Below, piece after piece: positions 21,948 through 32,864 of a DNA stretch of 64,000 bases. This DNA comes from Arion vulgaris (lineage: Eukaryota; Mollusca; Gastropoda; Stylommatophora; Arionidae): NCBI GenBank assembly GCA_020796225.1, contig CM036754.1:40709779-40773778 (forward strand). Direction: 5' to 3'. Both the position numbers and the translations under genes were made by a program. The first letter of the stretch is position 1. Each line of letters begins with the position of its first letter. The notes under the pieces are model-generated. The model was given only the letters and a program-made list of their open reading frames with translations, ran no database searches and was not told the origin of the DNA.

Positions 21948-22527
21948 TTAACCCCTTTGCTCCTATGAGCCAATATACTGGCTTGCAGTATGTTTTAAGA
22001 TAACGCAAAGCCAGTATACTGGCTTCTTCTTCTTTCTTCTTTTGTCGTCACACTGCTACCGAGTTGTTGCCCAGTGTTGTGGTTTTCTGTTTTGTCTTGC
22101 GCTGTTCTGGTGGCTTGGGTGATTGTTATTTTTGCTCTTTGACAGGATTCTGCTATGCCGTCTAACCATCTTTTACATGGTCTTCCTCTCGTCTTCTTTC
22201 CTGATGTTCTGTTGTAGAAGACTTTGTATACTGTGGAGTTTGAATGCATTCTTATTAAGTGGTCAAACCACTTCATTCCTTGTTTCTCAATGTAATTCAA
22301 GCAAGGTTCTGTGCCAACTTTCTTTCTTATGCTGATGTTGGTGACTCTGTCTTTTCTGGTGTTGTTGGTTAACTTTTCGCAGGCAGTGCATTTCACATGT
22401 AGTTATTTTTGTGACTGCGCTTTGCTCATTGTCCATGTTGTCCATGTTAGCCATATACTGGCTAATACAAAAAAATTGCAATATAACTGTGTCAGGGTGC
22501 AAAACAATTATGGAGTAAAAGAGTTAA
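21948..22527. mobile_element. piggyBac-type MITE (TTAA), split by a LINE
   Basis: Left end TTAACCCCTTTGCTCC and right end GGAGTAAAAGAGTTAA are inverted repeats with TTAA on both sides, the target duplication of piggyBac elements. The interior holds one to two units around the palindrome GCCAGTATACTGGC, the same unit amplified at 50850-54245. A LINE occupies 22021-22440. Confidence 0.75.
22021..22440 (-). mobile_element. LINE 3' fragment (HLIRMHPN family)
   Basis: Minus strand encodes WFDHLIRMHSNSTVYKVFY and GRPCKRWLDGIAESCQRAK. Same family at 23012-23400 and 57270-57715. Located inside the MITE. Confidence 0.85.
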
Positions 22528-22665
22528 CCTACAGTTTTCTATCTATTTTAACTTCTTTTCTTGGAGAAGTATCTGGTTATCCTTATGTTCTTCACTTTCA
22601 ATATCAGCTATTACAACTATCAGTTGGCATTTTTATCTTCCAAGGGATAACAAAACACTGCTTAC

Positions 22666-22875
22666 CTATTTCACAAACAGCTCTGGCCTTAGATTCACAA
22701 TTTATATGTGGAGCAACAACAGCTTTGCCTTGAGAGTTAGACTGTACCTGGAAGCAGCCTGTTGTACTCACACGATTATCTGAAACTAGAAGTCTTGGAG
22801 GTAACAAGCTGCTAATGATACTTCCTGGTGCTATGTTGTGTGACATAATGGCTGCGTTGCCACCAATAAAGAAAT
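22666..22875 (-). CDS. E17: C-terminal part of C-type lectin-like domain B
   Basis: 69 codons. FFIGGNAAIM corresponds to the CTLD WIGL strand. GCFQVQ ... INCESKARAVCE gives the C-x17-C-x7-C-E ending of the fold. No EPN/QPD/WND calcium triplet is visible, so canonical sugar binding is doubtful. Ends on the first base of a codon, like E1. Donor GTAAGC, acceptor TTATGCTTCAG. Confidence 0.8.
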
Positions 22876-23011
22876 CTGAAGCATAAAAAAATAAATAGTT
22901 CAGTGTTAAAATATATATATATATAAAGTATTATCTAATATCACCTGAACTCCGTATGTTTAAAAAACTGGCAGTTGTGTGTTTCTTCGCCTTCTAAGAA
23001 ACTTGTAATTT

Positions 23012-23400
23012 AGATCTTCTTCTTCTTCTTCTTTTGTTGTCACACTGCTACCAGGTTGTTGCCCAGTGTCGTGGTTTTCTGTTTTTGTCTTGCGCTGTTC
23101 TGGTGGCTTGGATGATCTTTTTTATGGTCTTCCTCTCGCCTTCTTTCTTGATGTTCAGTTGTAGAAGACTCTGTATACTGTGGATTTGGATGCATTCTTA
23201 TTAAGTGGCCAAACCACTTCATTCTTTGTTTTATCAATGTAATTCAAGCAATGTTCTGTGCCAACTTTCTTTCTTATGCTGATGTTGGTGACTGTCTTTT
23301 CTGGTGTTGTTGGTAACTTTTCGCAGGCAGCGCATTTCACATAGTTATTTTTCGTGACTGCGTTTTGCTCATTGTCCATGCTTGGTTCTGGTAACACAAA
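23012..23400 (-). mobile_element. LINE 3' fragment (HLIRMHPN family)
   Basis: Encodes MKWFGHLIRMHPNPQYTES on the minus strand with an internal deletion relative to 22021-22440. Confidence 0.8.
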
Positions 23401-23564
23401 GTAGGTATGAAAAGGCTGTTGATGATCTGTTGCTTAGCTGCCAATTTAGATCCCCAAGTAATATAAAATCAAATTAAAATAGCATAAACTCACAAGGCTT
23501 CAACAAATACGTAGCTAGACACAAGAAGATATTGACAATTTTCTAAGTTCTATCAATCACTTAC

Positions 23565-23597
23565 TCAAAGCTTTATCGAGAACTTGATCCGAAGATG
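23565..23597 (-). CDS. E16: 33-nt microexon in CTLD-B
   Basis: A 33-base exon coding about 11 residues (SSDQVLDKAL with split codons), phase 1 on both sides. It comes just before the FFIGG strand of the CTLD. Support is a good pyrimidine-rich acceptor (GATTTTCCTTTCAG), a GTAAGT donor and matching phases. It is frame-neutral, so it could be skipped. Confidence 0.6.
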   Translation of the reverse strand, partial: HLRIKFSIKL

Positions 23598-23794
23598 CTG
23601 AAAGGAAAATCAAAATAATCTTTGGACACATTTTTAAATAATAAATTTGCTATTCTGCAACTGAACAAATAAAATAATACAATGCTTCATTATCATCATC
23701 TTTTGTATCTCCAATAAAAAAGTTTGACCACAATGGATGTCCAGAAAGTTATGTTTCTTGACTTTCTTTATGTATGGTACACTATGAAATACAT

Positions 23795-23998
23795 AGAGGA
23801 TCCTCTGGCTGAAAGGATTAGAGCACAAGTTCCTTTCAGGAGAACCCGGTTTCAATCCCCGGTAAAGTCGAGGAGTTTTTTCTGTCTGGGACATAAAGAA
23901 AAAAATCGAACCTGAACAGTTTTGCAGTGACTGCACTGCCCATGCAGCCATTAAATTCCTCTGGTTCATATCCCCCCTGTCCTACAATGCCCATAAAA
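23795..23998 (+). mobile_element. SINE-G, tRNA-headed
   Basis: Head GATCCTCTGGCTGAAAGGAT, B-box-like GGTTTCAATCCCC, body shared with the reverse copy at 56637-56805 (GGCAGTG.. / TGTCCTACA..). Confidence 0.65.
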
Positions 23999-24134
23999 AG
24001 AAGTATGACAAGCAGTAAAACAGTTTTTTTATGAAATACTATGGTCTGTACCCATCTGAATACTTCCTTCCCAACTATATGTATTCTTCTTGCTCTCTTG
24101 CCCTCAACTATCCCCTCCAATGTGGTATTCAATA

Positions 24135-24700
24135 ATGTGTCATGTCGTTTAATGTAACCAAAATACTTTATTTATTAAACTTTTATTTATTTGAGTAGTT
24201 CTCACTTTTATTAAAACAAATTGTCATACTTTTTCATTAATTTTTGTTTCTTCCTTGATACTTTCTTCTGTTTTCTTAACCTTAACCCAGATGATCAAAA
24301 CTAGAAATGATTTAGTTCCATAAAGAGTGACATGAACAGTCAAATTAAACAATCTATATACATCTTCAAAGTCAATCGATGCCACCATGATTGAAAGCCC
24401 TCATAGACAAATGCAGTAGTGTTGAACTAGGTATCCTTACTGAGGCGACACCCTCAAAGAGCTGGGAAAAGTTGATCTTCAACCTCAAATGTACAGGATA
24501 GTATGTAAGTGATAATATTTTAGACAACAAATTTTCCTACATTATTCTGCATAGTCATGATTTTATATCCAATAATTTTTGTCCAATTCTTCCCAGGTTT
24601 TTGGAGCAGTTGTGGATAGTTATGGAACCAGTCTGCAGGTATCGAATCATTCTGAATGCTGATATTGCACATCTGTTCTAGCTCTCTATCATCCAGACAT
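24135..24700. other. Intron, nothing recognised
   Basis: AT-rich sequence without exon signals that fit the gene phase and without a repeat I can match. Confidence 0.4.
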
Positions 24701-24786
24701 TTAGTATTACTATATCTTACTCTGTTCTTAACTCTGTCTGTTCTCTTGCTCCATATTCTATATGTGCGTATATTAAATATATATAT

Positions 24787-24945
24787 ATAGTAATTCCTCT
24801 CGTAGTGTTATACGTTACATAGGGCCTGCAAGTAATTTCTCCAACTCGCTCAATCTCCTCCATCGAACCGAGACTGATATTTCTTGCCTCTCTCAGCAAA
24901 GTTCGTTTCAGGGTCTCCTTAGGTCGTCCTCTCTTATATAAATAT
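24787..24945 (-). mobile_element. LINE 3' end (TYNTTRGI family)
   Basis: Minus strand encodes KRGRPKETLKRTLLREARN and VGEITCRPYVTYNTTRGI. Source family of the 60-bp minisatellite. Ends in TA microsatellite. Confidence 0.8.
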
Positions 24946-25072
24946 ATATATATATATATATACATATATGATTTTTATTGTTTATCTTCTTTTTCCCTTC
25001 TAGTTTTTTTTTGCATTCATTTCAGTGTTCGTTTTTAGTCACACATTTTCATTTTAGGGCCGTTAGGAACTT

Positions 25073-28000
25073 ATTCAGTTATCAGTTATATGATGACTAT
25101 CATCATAGATAAATCCTCTGTTTCCGAAATAGAAAAGATGGGCTGAACATTTTAAAGAGGTATTAAATAGACCCAACCCAGTGATAACACCAGTTTTTGA
25201 AACAGAAATACAAATGCCATCATTAAATGCACCCATTGACGACTTCTCAATGGAAGAAATTAAACAAGCCATCAGGAAACTGAAAAACAACAAAGCCAGC
25301 GGTAGCGACGATATTTCAGGAGAGATGCTAAAGCAACTGACGAGGAATCAATGGGATTCCTACGTACCTTAATAAACGATGTTTGGCAGAATGAGACCCC
25401 TCCAAAAGATTGGAAAGACGGAGTGATATTCAAGCTCCCAAAAAAGGCGATTTGTCAAATTGCAACAACTGGCGCGGAATAACTCTGCTATCAACACCTG
25501 GCAAGCTATTCTGCAGTATTTTGATGGAGAGGCTGAAAAAGCCGTCGACGCAAGGCTAAGAGAAGAACAAGCTGGCTTTCGTCCACATCGTTCTTGTACC
25601 GATCATATATTCACGCTGAGATGCATTATAGAAGAATCAATTGAATTCCAGTCACCACTAGTGATAAATTTTATAGACTTTCAGAAAGCATTTGATAGTC
25701 TTCATCGTTCTACTCTCTGGGAGATTCTTAAGACCTACGGCTTCCAGGAAAAGTACATCAATATTATAAAAGCCTTCTATTCTGAAGCATCCTGCTGTGT
25801 AAGAACAGATGCAGGAAACTCAGACTGGTTCGCAGTCAATTCGGGTGTGAAGCAGGGCTGCGTGATGTCACCTATGCTTTTTGGGATAGCTATAGACTGG
25901 ATCATGCGCAAATGCACCCAAAATGATCAACTAGGCATCAAATCGCTTAATAACAGCAGACTATTTGATCTTGACTTTGCCGATGACGTGGCCATATTGA
26001 ATTCAACCACACAAGCAACCCACAAACTAACAAGCAATCTTTGCACACTTGCAGAACAGGTTGGTCTCCAGATTAATTCTGCCAAGACCAAAATTATGGA
26101 CCTCACAAACTCGACAGACAACATCGTAATAAATGACCAAACACTGGAGAAAGTTGAACATTTTACATATTTGGGTAGTAAAGTGTCAAACAACGGAGAC
26201 ACGATGAAAGAAATAAACTCGTATTGCTATAGCAGCTAGTGCCTTCACAAAATTAACGAATATCTGGCAATCTCAAGACCTTAGTATATGCACAAAAGTT
26301 AAATTATTTAGGTCATGTGTGATTCCTGTACTGACCTACGGTTGTGAAAGTTGGAAATCAACAAAGAAAATTGATAAGAAACTGGACAGCTTTGAGAATA
26401 AATGTCTACGAAAATTATTAAAAGTAAAATGGAGTGATTTCGTTTCTAACAACACAGTGAGAGATAGAACACACCAACAACCCGTATCAAATATTATAAG
26501 GAAACGAAGGTGGAAATATTTAGGTCATGTTCTTAGAGCAGACGAAAAGAGACTAAATCGACAAGTCCTTATGTGGTCACCAGTTGGGAAAAGAAAACGT
26601 GGAAGACCAAAGTCCACTCTTCGAAGAACCATCCAACAAGAAAGTAAACTATTGGGATGTAAAACCATACAAGATCTCCAACTGCTAGCAAAGAACCGTA
26701 TCACATGGAGATCTAAAACCTCTGCCCTATGTGCCGCCTTTGGCTCGAAAGGAATAAACTAACTAACTAAACTATCATCATAGCAATCCGGACATGTCCA
26801 TAGGTGCTCTGATCTCCGTCTCAGCAAATCCAGCAGTGTCCAGCGACCCAACACACCAGTTCCATGTTGATTAATCAATCTCTTTACATATTTAGTATGT
26901 CGTTCTTTTCGGCTGCACCAATATTGACACCCATCTCTCTCAATCTGATCAGCAAGTAGGATTCACAGCCCTGAAACTCCTCTGTTCGGAAAGACTCTCT
27001 CAATGCGTGAAGAATGTCATTTCGAGCCATAGCAGCTCCCTCTGATATTGTAGCCAAGCCAGCCAATCTATCAGCTCGTTCATTACCCCTAACTCCTGCG
27101 TGCCCAGGGACAAAAATGAAGGTGATTTCGCTGATCATTGTCTGTACCAGTAACTCCACCCAGTTGCATCTCACCATTCCTGATTCAACTTTACGAATAA
27201 TGCTCATGGAGTCACTAAGTATAAAAACACTAGAGTAGTTGTGAGATGCTAACCATTTCAACGCCACCGTAACCACCCGAACCTCCATTGTCAAACTACT
27301 TGTGGTTGTTGCATAGGCCCCACTGGCCTCTCTTATTATGTTCCTCCTGAGCGTGCTGAAAAGCCCACGCACATCGTTGTTGGCGAATGACTGAACCATC
27401 TGTGTAAATAACCACATCTGTATTATTGATGCTGTCTTTCAAGAGGGCCTCCACCTTCATATTAATCAGTGATAGATTATTTTGTTTGCAGTTTTTCTTA
27501 ATAAATGTAATAATTGTGAAAGCAGTCTGCAATTCAGTGGGCAGAGTAATCCATTCCTCTCCTGTTTCAAAGGAAGGGTCACATATTTTCCTGAGTATCT
27601 TCCACCCGACTCAGCCATGATCTGCCTCTCTTAATGGTCTACACCCTTTCTCCTTAATGAGTACTTCATGGAGAGGATGTTCCTTGTTTGTGTTTATTTT
27701 TAGATATGATCGAGCCCTCCAAGTTTAAATTCTGTTAGCAATAGTGGGGAGGTTGAGAAGGAATCACATTGACACTCCTAGTGTATCTTTGGTGCATCCC
27801 AGAATGATGCACATAGCCTCATTCTGGATTCTTTCCAGTCTCACTGTTTGCGTGGGACTAATTGTTAGGAGAGCGCATGCATTTTTTTTATACATGACAG
27901 AACAATACCTTGGTACAGGAGCACAAGAAGGTGTTGCTCAATGTTAGCAGCCACCATGATTCTCAGTGCAGATAGTGCTTTGCGAGCCTTGGCAATAACG

Positions 28001-29755
28001 TCGTCGATATGGTCCCTAAAGCATAGACTGCGATCAACTTTTACACCCAAATAACTCATAGATGCTGTTCAAGTGAGTGTATGTCCATCTAAAGTGACAT
28101 GTGGTGTTTCAGACTTCACAATGTGATTATTTAAGGAGAACCATGATAACACAGCTTTGGTATGGTTTATCGTTGCACCAGAAACATCGCACCAGGCCAT
28201 GATTCGGTTCAGTTCTTCCTGTAGTTTATTAGCAATTTCATCCCTGTTTCTCCCTGTCTGTACACCAAGTCTGCAAATGATAGTGTTCGTACCCTGCCTG
28301 ATAGTTCCTGTTTCGTAGTCATTATGGTGAATACATTGAATAGTATTGGAGATAGTGGGGACCACTGTGGTAGGCCCGGTGAAATTTTTGCCTGCACAGA
28401 GTACCAATTACCACACCTGAGTGCCACTTTTCTCTCAAATAGGGCCCTTGCAATCCATCTTTGAGCATTGTATCGATATTGAGTAGCGTGAGCATTTGTA
28501 TAAGGTATGTGATTGGAATTTTGTTGTAGGCATCATCGAGATCTAGTACAACAGCACACGTCTCCAAACCAGCCTGGAAACCTTCATAGACATCATATGA
28601 AAAGATCGATGCATTACACCAAGTTTCTTTATTCTGCCTGTATCCGCCGAGGGTGGAAGGAAACATGCGACATTCCTCCAAATCGTGATCGTCTTCATCC
28701 CACTAACTTTACCAGAAGCTTGCCCACTGTGTTCTGCATTGCAATTATTCTAAAACCACTTATGTGTTTGTGATTTTTGTTAGGTTTTGTCAGTGGTATT
28801 AAGTAACTGTGAAGCATTTCTCCCTGATCTCGCCATTTTTAAACTAGTGTTGAATTCTTTACTAAGCTCATTCATGGCTTCGTCCAATATCCTGCTTATG
28901 TTACTGTATTGGATACCATCGGGGCCTGGTGTGGTATTGTGTGATCTTTTGAGCATTGCACGTATTTCATCACTCGTGAATTTAAGATCGTCATTTCAAT
29001 CTGTGGCGAAACATTGCTCTGAGAACAGTGAAATGATTTTGAGTCTTGCTTCACTATGATTTTGATTCATCTGTTGAATAAAATGATCCAGAAAGGCCAT
29101 TCCTTTATCTTCATCAGTTTTCCGCCACACCAGATCGTGATCTTGAAAATCTGGTATGATACGTCTGTGTGGCGCGCAGTTCATGGCCTGGTGAAACTGC
29201 CAAAATTTCTGGAGGGAGCTATTGGAAAACATTTGTGCACAAAATTCTTCCCACTTAGTAGCGGACTTTGCTTGGTTAGCACAAATCTTAAAAAGTGCCA
29301 TTTTCTCAACCATGTCCACTTTCAACGCCAAGATATGCTCGGTAAGGCTGGGGCTGCTCTGCGTGCCTTTTGCCATGCATTAACCACTTTTCTTTTGGTG
29401 CACAAAATGGTTTCAATCTCCCCATTCCAACACAGTGGCTGTGTTATATTCTTTCGCACCTGATGAGATACTTTGGTCTTGGCATGTTGAATTTTACCAA
29501 TTGTGTCTCGAGCTGCGTTGTCATATGTGAACGCTTTCGACGTATTCTGACTTCTGCTCGATCAGCGCCTCTCGATTAAGATAACGCACGGGCAGTGATC
29601 ACTACCATGGTATCCTAAGACATGCCATCTACAGTATGGAACAAGGGTGGATGAAACCAGTGCCAGGTCGATTGCCCCATCTGAATCGCCTGGTCGCTTA
29701 GCCAGCTTGGCCTGTGTTAAGACACACCAAATCTGTTGAGACCAATGTATCCTCC
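25073..29755 (-). mobile_element. I-type LINE (EN end, RT, RNase H), interrupted by an RTE-like LINE
   Basis: Minus strand from right to left: endonuclease end with GSDHCP near 29600, a variable region, RT with DLDDAYNKIPI, GLPQWSPLSPILFN and a mutated FAD box (SFADLVYRQ), then RNase H with EVRVVTVALKWL, LSDSMSIIRK and FVPGHAGVRGNERADRLAG. Order EN-RT-RNase H fits I/Loa-type LINEs. Frame breaks throughout, 5' end truncated. The 3' end (25073-25108) is separated from the rest by the nested element. Confidence 0.85.
25109..26770 (+). mobile_element. RTE-like LINE nested in the I-type LINE, with 13-bp TSD
   Basis: Encodes RT: KLKNNKASGSDDISGEMLK, then INFIDFQKAFDSLHR, VNSGVKQGCVMSP, LDFADDVAI (FADD box) and the C-terminal FEYLGSKVS/YGCESW/GRPKSTLRRT region. 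One or two frameshifts near 25340-25480 and 26215. 3' tail (AACT)n. Flanks ACTATCATCATAG at 25096-25108 and 26771-26783 are identical and reconstitute the host LINE. 5'-truncated but the best RT in the window. Confidence 0.9.
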
Positions 29756-29767
29756 AATTCCTTTCCC

Positions 29768-29935
29768 TCTTATTGTTTGATTCTACATGTTGTGTGCTGT
29801 GTGAGACAAGAATTCTTCATCTCTTTTGTATCCTTTGCTTGATAAAGGTCTTTAGGTCAAAACGTTGCTATGTATTGTTATTGTTTTTGTATTTTGTAAA
29901 ACTACAACTTTGTTTGTATAAGTTTTGCCATATCT
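29768..29935. repeat. TACTGTAGTTT-family copy
   Basis: TCTACATGTTGTGTGCTGTG through GTATCCTTTGCTTGATAAAG to GTAAAACTACAACTTTG. Same order as 19728-19910. Confidence 0.65.
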
Positions 29936-30045
29936 TACTCTGTCAGGTCCTGGCTCTTTGTTTATGGAGTGGTTCAGAACACATGCTATGTTCTCTGTTA
30001 TAATGATATTGTCCCAATTTTCTGTGGCTGCATGTCTATCCTGAT

Positions 30046-30128
30046 CAATCGTCTCTTATGACATGCCTTGTAGGTTGCAGTGGTACTATTCTTTGCTTCC
30101 TTGTTGGCTCCAGCACCACACTGGCGTC
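30046..30128 (-). mobile_element. Partial SINE-A
   Basis: Only the head portion remains: TTATGACATGCCTTGTAGGT..GCAGTGGTACTATTC then GGCTCCAGCACCACAC. Confidence 0.6.
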
Positions 30129-30356
30129 ATCTTTGTCTTAAGTTGCTCATTCTTATTATTTTTGTATCTGTCTGATCTAAGTATATTTCAGAAAGATGTT
30201 CTCTTTCGCTTGGTCAGTTTGTAGTGCTTCTCCACTCTCAAAGTACAACCTTAGTATATCACCAGAGATTCTAAACTTACATTGTTTCAGTACCGTTAAC
30301 ATTGTATACCTACTTTATGGTATGAAAGCTGGGTTTTTTTTTTGCTTTATACTTAC

Positions 30357-30545
30357 AACTAACGAGGTCAACAACGAATTTTCCCAAACTGCAGTTTGCT
30401 GCATTCAGAAAGCGCCCATCTTCTGAAATACTACATGGACTTTTACAACCATTAACCGTTTCTTCAGATTCACAGCGAAGAGCTTTTTTGCCACTTGCAA
30501 TTTGACATTCTCTTCCGATGGAACACATCATAAAAGTTGGTGCAG
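30357..30545 (-). CDS. E15: cysteine-rich cassette exon inside CTLD-B
   Basis: 62 codons plus split bases, total length divisible by three, phase 1 on both sides. It contains seven cysteines (FMMCSIGREC, ALRCESEE, NGCKSPCS, AANCSLG) and no CTLD feature, yet it falls between the CTLD helices (E14) and the FFIGG strand (E17). Skipping it keeps the frame. It may be an inserted domain or an alternatively spliced cassette. Acceptor TTTCTTTCTGCAG and donor GTAAGT are strong. Confidence 0.75.
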
Positions 30546-30658
30546 CTGCAGAAAGAAAATGGCAATAATTAGAACAGTGATCAAACGTGAGAAAGAAAAA
30601 TAAAATGAGAAGATGAATTGTCAGAGTTAGAACATATCACAAATAAATCACAGATTCA

Positions 30659-30910
30659 CCCAAGTGGTTACCGTGGCCCAAATTTGGAGTATGAAGAATA
30701 GAACCACTGTTACCTGCCACGCATGTCATAAGAAGTGACCAAGGAGGTTTGGTTGCAGTCAGATGCATGTGTCCTAAACGTGTAGAAGTCTATGCATTTA
30801 GGGGCCTACCAAACCAATGTGCAACGTATCAATGTTCTTGGTAAAGACCAAACATATCACAAAGAGTGATTAAAATTGGTCGTAAAGAACTAACACAAAG
30901 AAGAAGAAGA
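30659..30910 (+). mobile_element. SINE-B with 12-bp target-site duplication
   Basis: Starts CCCAAGTGGTTACCGTGGCC and ends (GAA)n. Its 3' half (CACAAAGAGTGATT..GGTCGTAAAGAAC) resembles SINE-A, but the head differs. Flanked by ATCACAGATTCA at 30647-30658 and 30911-30922. Other copies at 46125 and 50041. Confidence 0.85.
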
Positions 30911-30919
30911 ATCACAGAT

Positions 30920-31507
30920 TCATTGTCAGAGTTAAGATTGTCAGAGTTAAGTTGTCAGAGTTGAGATTGTCAAAGTTAAGATTGTCAGAGCTAAGGTTGT
31001 CAGAGTTGATATTGTCAGAGTTGATATTGTGAGTTGAATTGTCAGAGTTGATATTGTCTGTAAGAGTTGAGATTGTCAGGTTGAGATTGTCAAGTTAAGA
31101 TTGTCAGAGGTGGTATTGTCAGAGTTGAGATTGTCACACTTGATATTGTCAGAGTTAAGATTGTCAGAGTTGAGATTGTCAAATTTAGATTGTCTGAGTT
31201 AAGACTGTCAGAGTTGAGATTGTCAAGTTAAGATTGTAAGAGTTAAGATTGTCAGAGTTAAGATTGTCAGAGTTGATATAGTCAATTTAAGATTGTCAGA
31301 GTTGATATAGTCAATTTAAGATTGTCAGAGTTGAGATTGTCAGAGTTAAGATTGTCAGAGTTAAGATTGTCAGAGTTAAGATTGTCAGAGTTAAGATTGT
31401 CAAGTTAAGATAATCAGAGTTAAGATTGTCAGAGTTGATATTGTCAGAGTTGATATTGTCAGATTTAAGATTGTCAGAGTTGATATTGTCAGAGTTGATA
31501 TTGTCAG
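30920..31507. repeat. 15-bp minisatellite, part 1
   Basis: Roughly 38 copies of GTCAGAGTTAAGATT / GTCAGAGTTGATATT. Continues after SINE-E at 31720-31890. Ser/Glu/Leu-like reading frames are artefacts of the 15-bp period. Confidence 0.95.
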
Positions 31508-31508
31508 A

Positions 31509-31717
31509 GTTTTTTGTTTTTTCCGATCCAGAAGCAGTTGAGCTTTTCAGCTCTTCGCTCGGTGCCATGGACATCGTAACCCTTCGGTTCGGTGCCATGA
31601 ACAACGTAAATCTGGGGAATCTGTGGCTTTTTCTGCCATCCGCGGAATTGAACCCACACACACAGAGGGATAGTCACCCGTAGTCCAACGCGCTACGAAC
31701 ACGCTGGGCAGACGGGC
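31509..31717 (-). mobile_element. SINE-E inserted in the 15-bp minisatellite
   Basis: Same element as 4789-4993, with the tRNA-like head at the right (CAGCGTGTTCGTAGCGCG in reverse). Array sequence ATATTGTCAGAGTT lies on both sides, so the insertion split the array. Confidence 0.85.
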
Positions 31718-31719
31718 AT

Positions 31720-31890
31720 ATTGTCAGAGTTAAGAACATATGACAACTAAATCATAATTCATTGAGAATATCACTACAGTACCTGACAATTCCAAACCGG
31801 TTAGAGTTGATATTGTCAGAGTTAAGATTGTCAGAGTTAATATTGTCAGAGTTAAGATTGTCAGAGTTAAGATTGTCAGAGTTAAGAACA
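31720..31890. repeat. 15-bp minisatellite, part 2, with captured exon-edge copy
   Basis: Array units flank a 68-bp block at 31732-31799 that repeats 31883-31950 almost exactly, including the E14 donor and about 15 bases of E14 coding sequence (GACAATTCCAAAC). Confidence 0.85.
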
Positions 31891-31935
31891 TATGACAACT
31901 AAATCATAAATTCATTGAGAATATCACTACAGTAC

Positions 31936-32012
31936 CTGACAATTTCAAACTGTCTATTGAAGAAGATTTCTCAACAAAACTTAGTAAGTGCTTATCCAAA
32001 GAGTTGTCAAAA
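31936..32012 (-). CDS. E14: CTLD-B helical segment
   Basis: 25 codons with one split base at each end (FDNSLDKHLLSFVEK and IDSLKLS). It continues the second helix region of the CTLD and supplies the phase needed between E13 and the following exons. The acceptor is TTTTTTGGTTTCAG. The donor is GTACTG. The donor-side 15-17 bases are duplicated about 150 bp away inside the neighbouring minisatellite. Confidence 0.65.
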
Positions 32013-32149
32013 CTGAAACCAAAAAAGTAATTTTGTTATCAAATTATTGTCCAAAACAGAAGTTTTGTTACAAAATTTTATCAAAATATAATTTAATTGT
32101 AATAAATAATGTACGATATAGAATCTGATTATAATAAGTATTAACTTAA

Positions 32150-32345
32150 CCTTTAGAAATACCCAACGGAAGACACAGCCGATTATCACTAGACAGGTAC
32201 TTGAATGGAACCCACAAGGAATATAAAAAAGGGGATGTCCTAAGCAGATCTGGTGAGGGGTCTTTTGAGGAATTGAAGGGTGCTTAACTATCATGGAAGA
32301 CCATAAAAAAAAACAGCCAGAGACCAGGAAAAGTGGTGAATAACT
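32150..32345 (+). mobile_element. LINE 3' fragment (TWRRSL family)
   Basis: Matches 42920-43165: TACCCAACGGAAGACACAGC, then CCTAAGCAGATC, and a CTGTTGAGGACCTATGCTCC end. Confidence 0.65.
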
Positions 32346-32734
32346 GTTGAGGACCTATGCTCCACGAGGAGCGGAGACGAATAAGCTAAGCTGAAGCTTA
32401 GAAACCAGAGACCCTGGTGTATAGCTCTGGAATGTAAATATCTCTAATCCCACCATCATGATATTTCTGTCTCATAAGATTCCATCGTTATTTGTTGGTG
32501 ATAGAATATAAATCTTGTACAACTGTGATGTCAAATACAACCAACTTGCTACTAGTTCGTGAGCAACATGACGAATTCTGGTGTGTGATAATTTTGTGTG
32601 TTGATAAAGTAATTATGTTTTTTCATTATGAAAAAAACGTGCTGAAAAGTCAGAATTTTCCTAAAGGATAAAAACAGAGCAAGCTGTTGAATTTGTTTTT
32701 ACTCTAAAAGGATAACAATTGAATTTTTTTTTAG

Positions 32735-32852
32735 TGATTCCGAAAATGAATTTGACTTAGAATGTTATTATTCTGACAAGGATATCGAAAGTGAGTTACG
32801 TAATAATTTAGACCACAAAGAATCTATTCATATTCAAGACCTATATGTTTAA
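32735..32852 (+). other. Short acidic open segment, unassigned
   Basis: After a poly-T tract and AG, one frame reads SDSENEFDLECYYSDKDIE and goes on acidic to TAA at 32850. Acidic N-termini occur in piggyBac-type transposases, but no catalytic core follows, so I do not assign it. Confidence 0.2.
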
Positions 32853-32864
32853 TGTTACATTACC

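Noticed and set aside
22311..22733. 140-codon plus-strand open frame
   Set aside because: Antisense to a LINE fragment and to exon E17; low-complexity hydrophobic shadow.
25460..26762. RT-coding frames as a host gene
   Set aside because: RT motifs, AACT tail, flanking 13-bp duplication and frameshifts show a LINE copy.
32735..32852. piggyBac transposase gene
   Set aside because: Only a short acidic segment ending in a stop; no DDD catalytic region or terminal repeats nearby.
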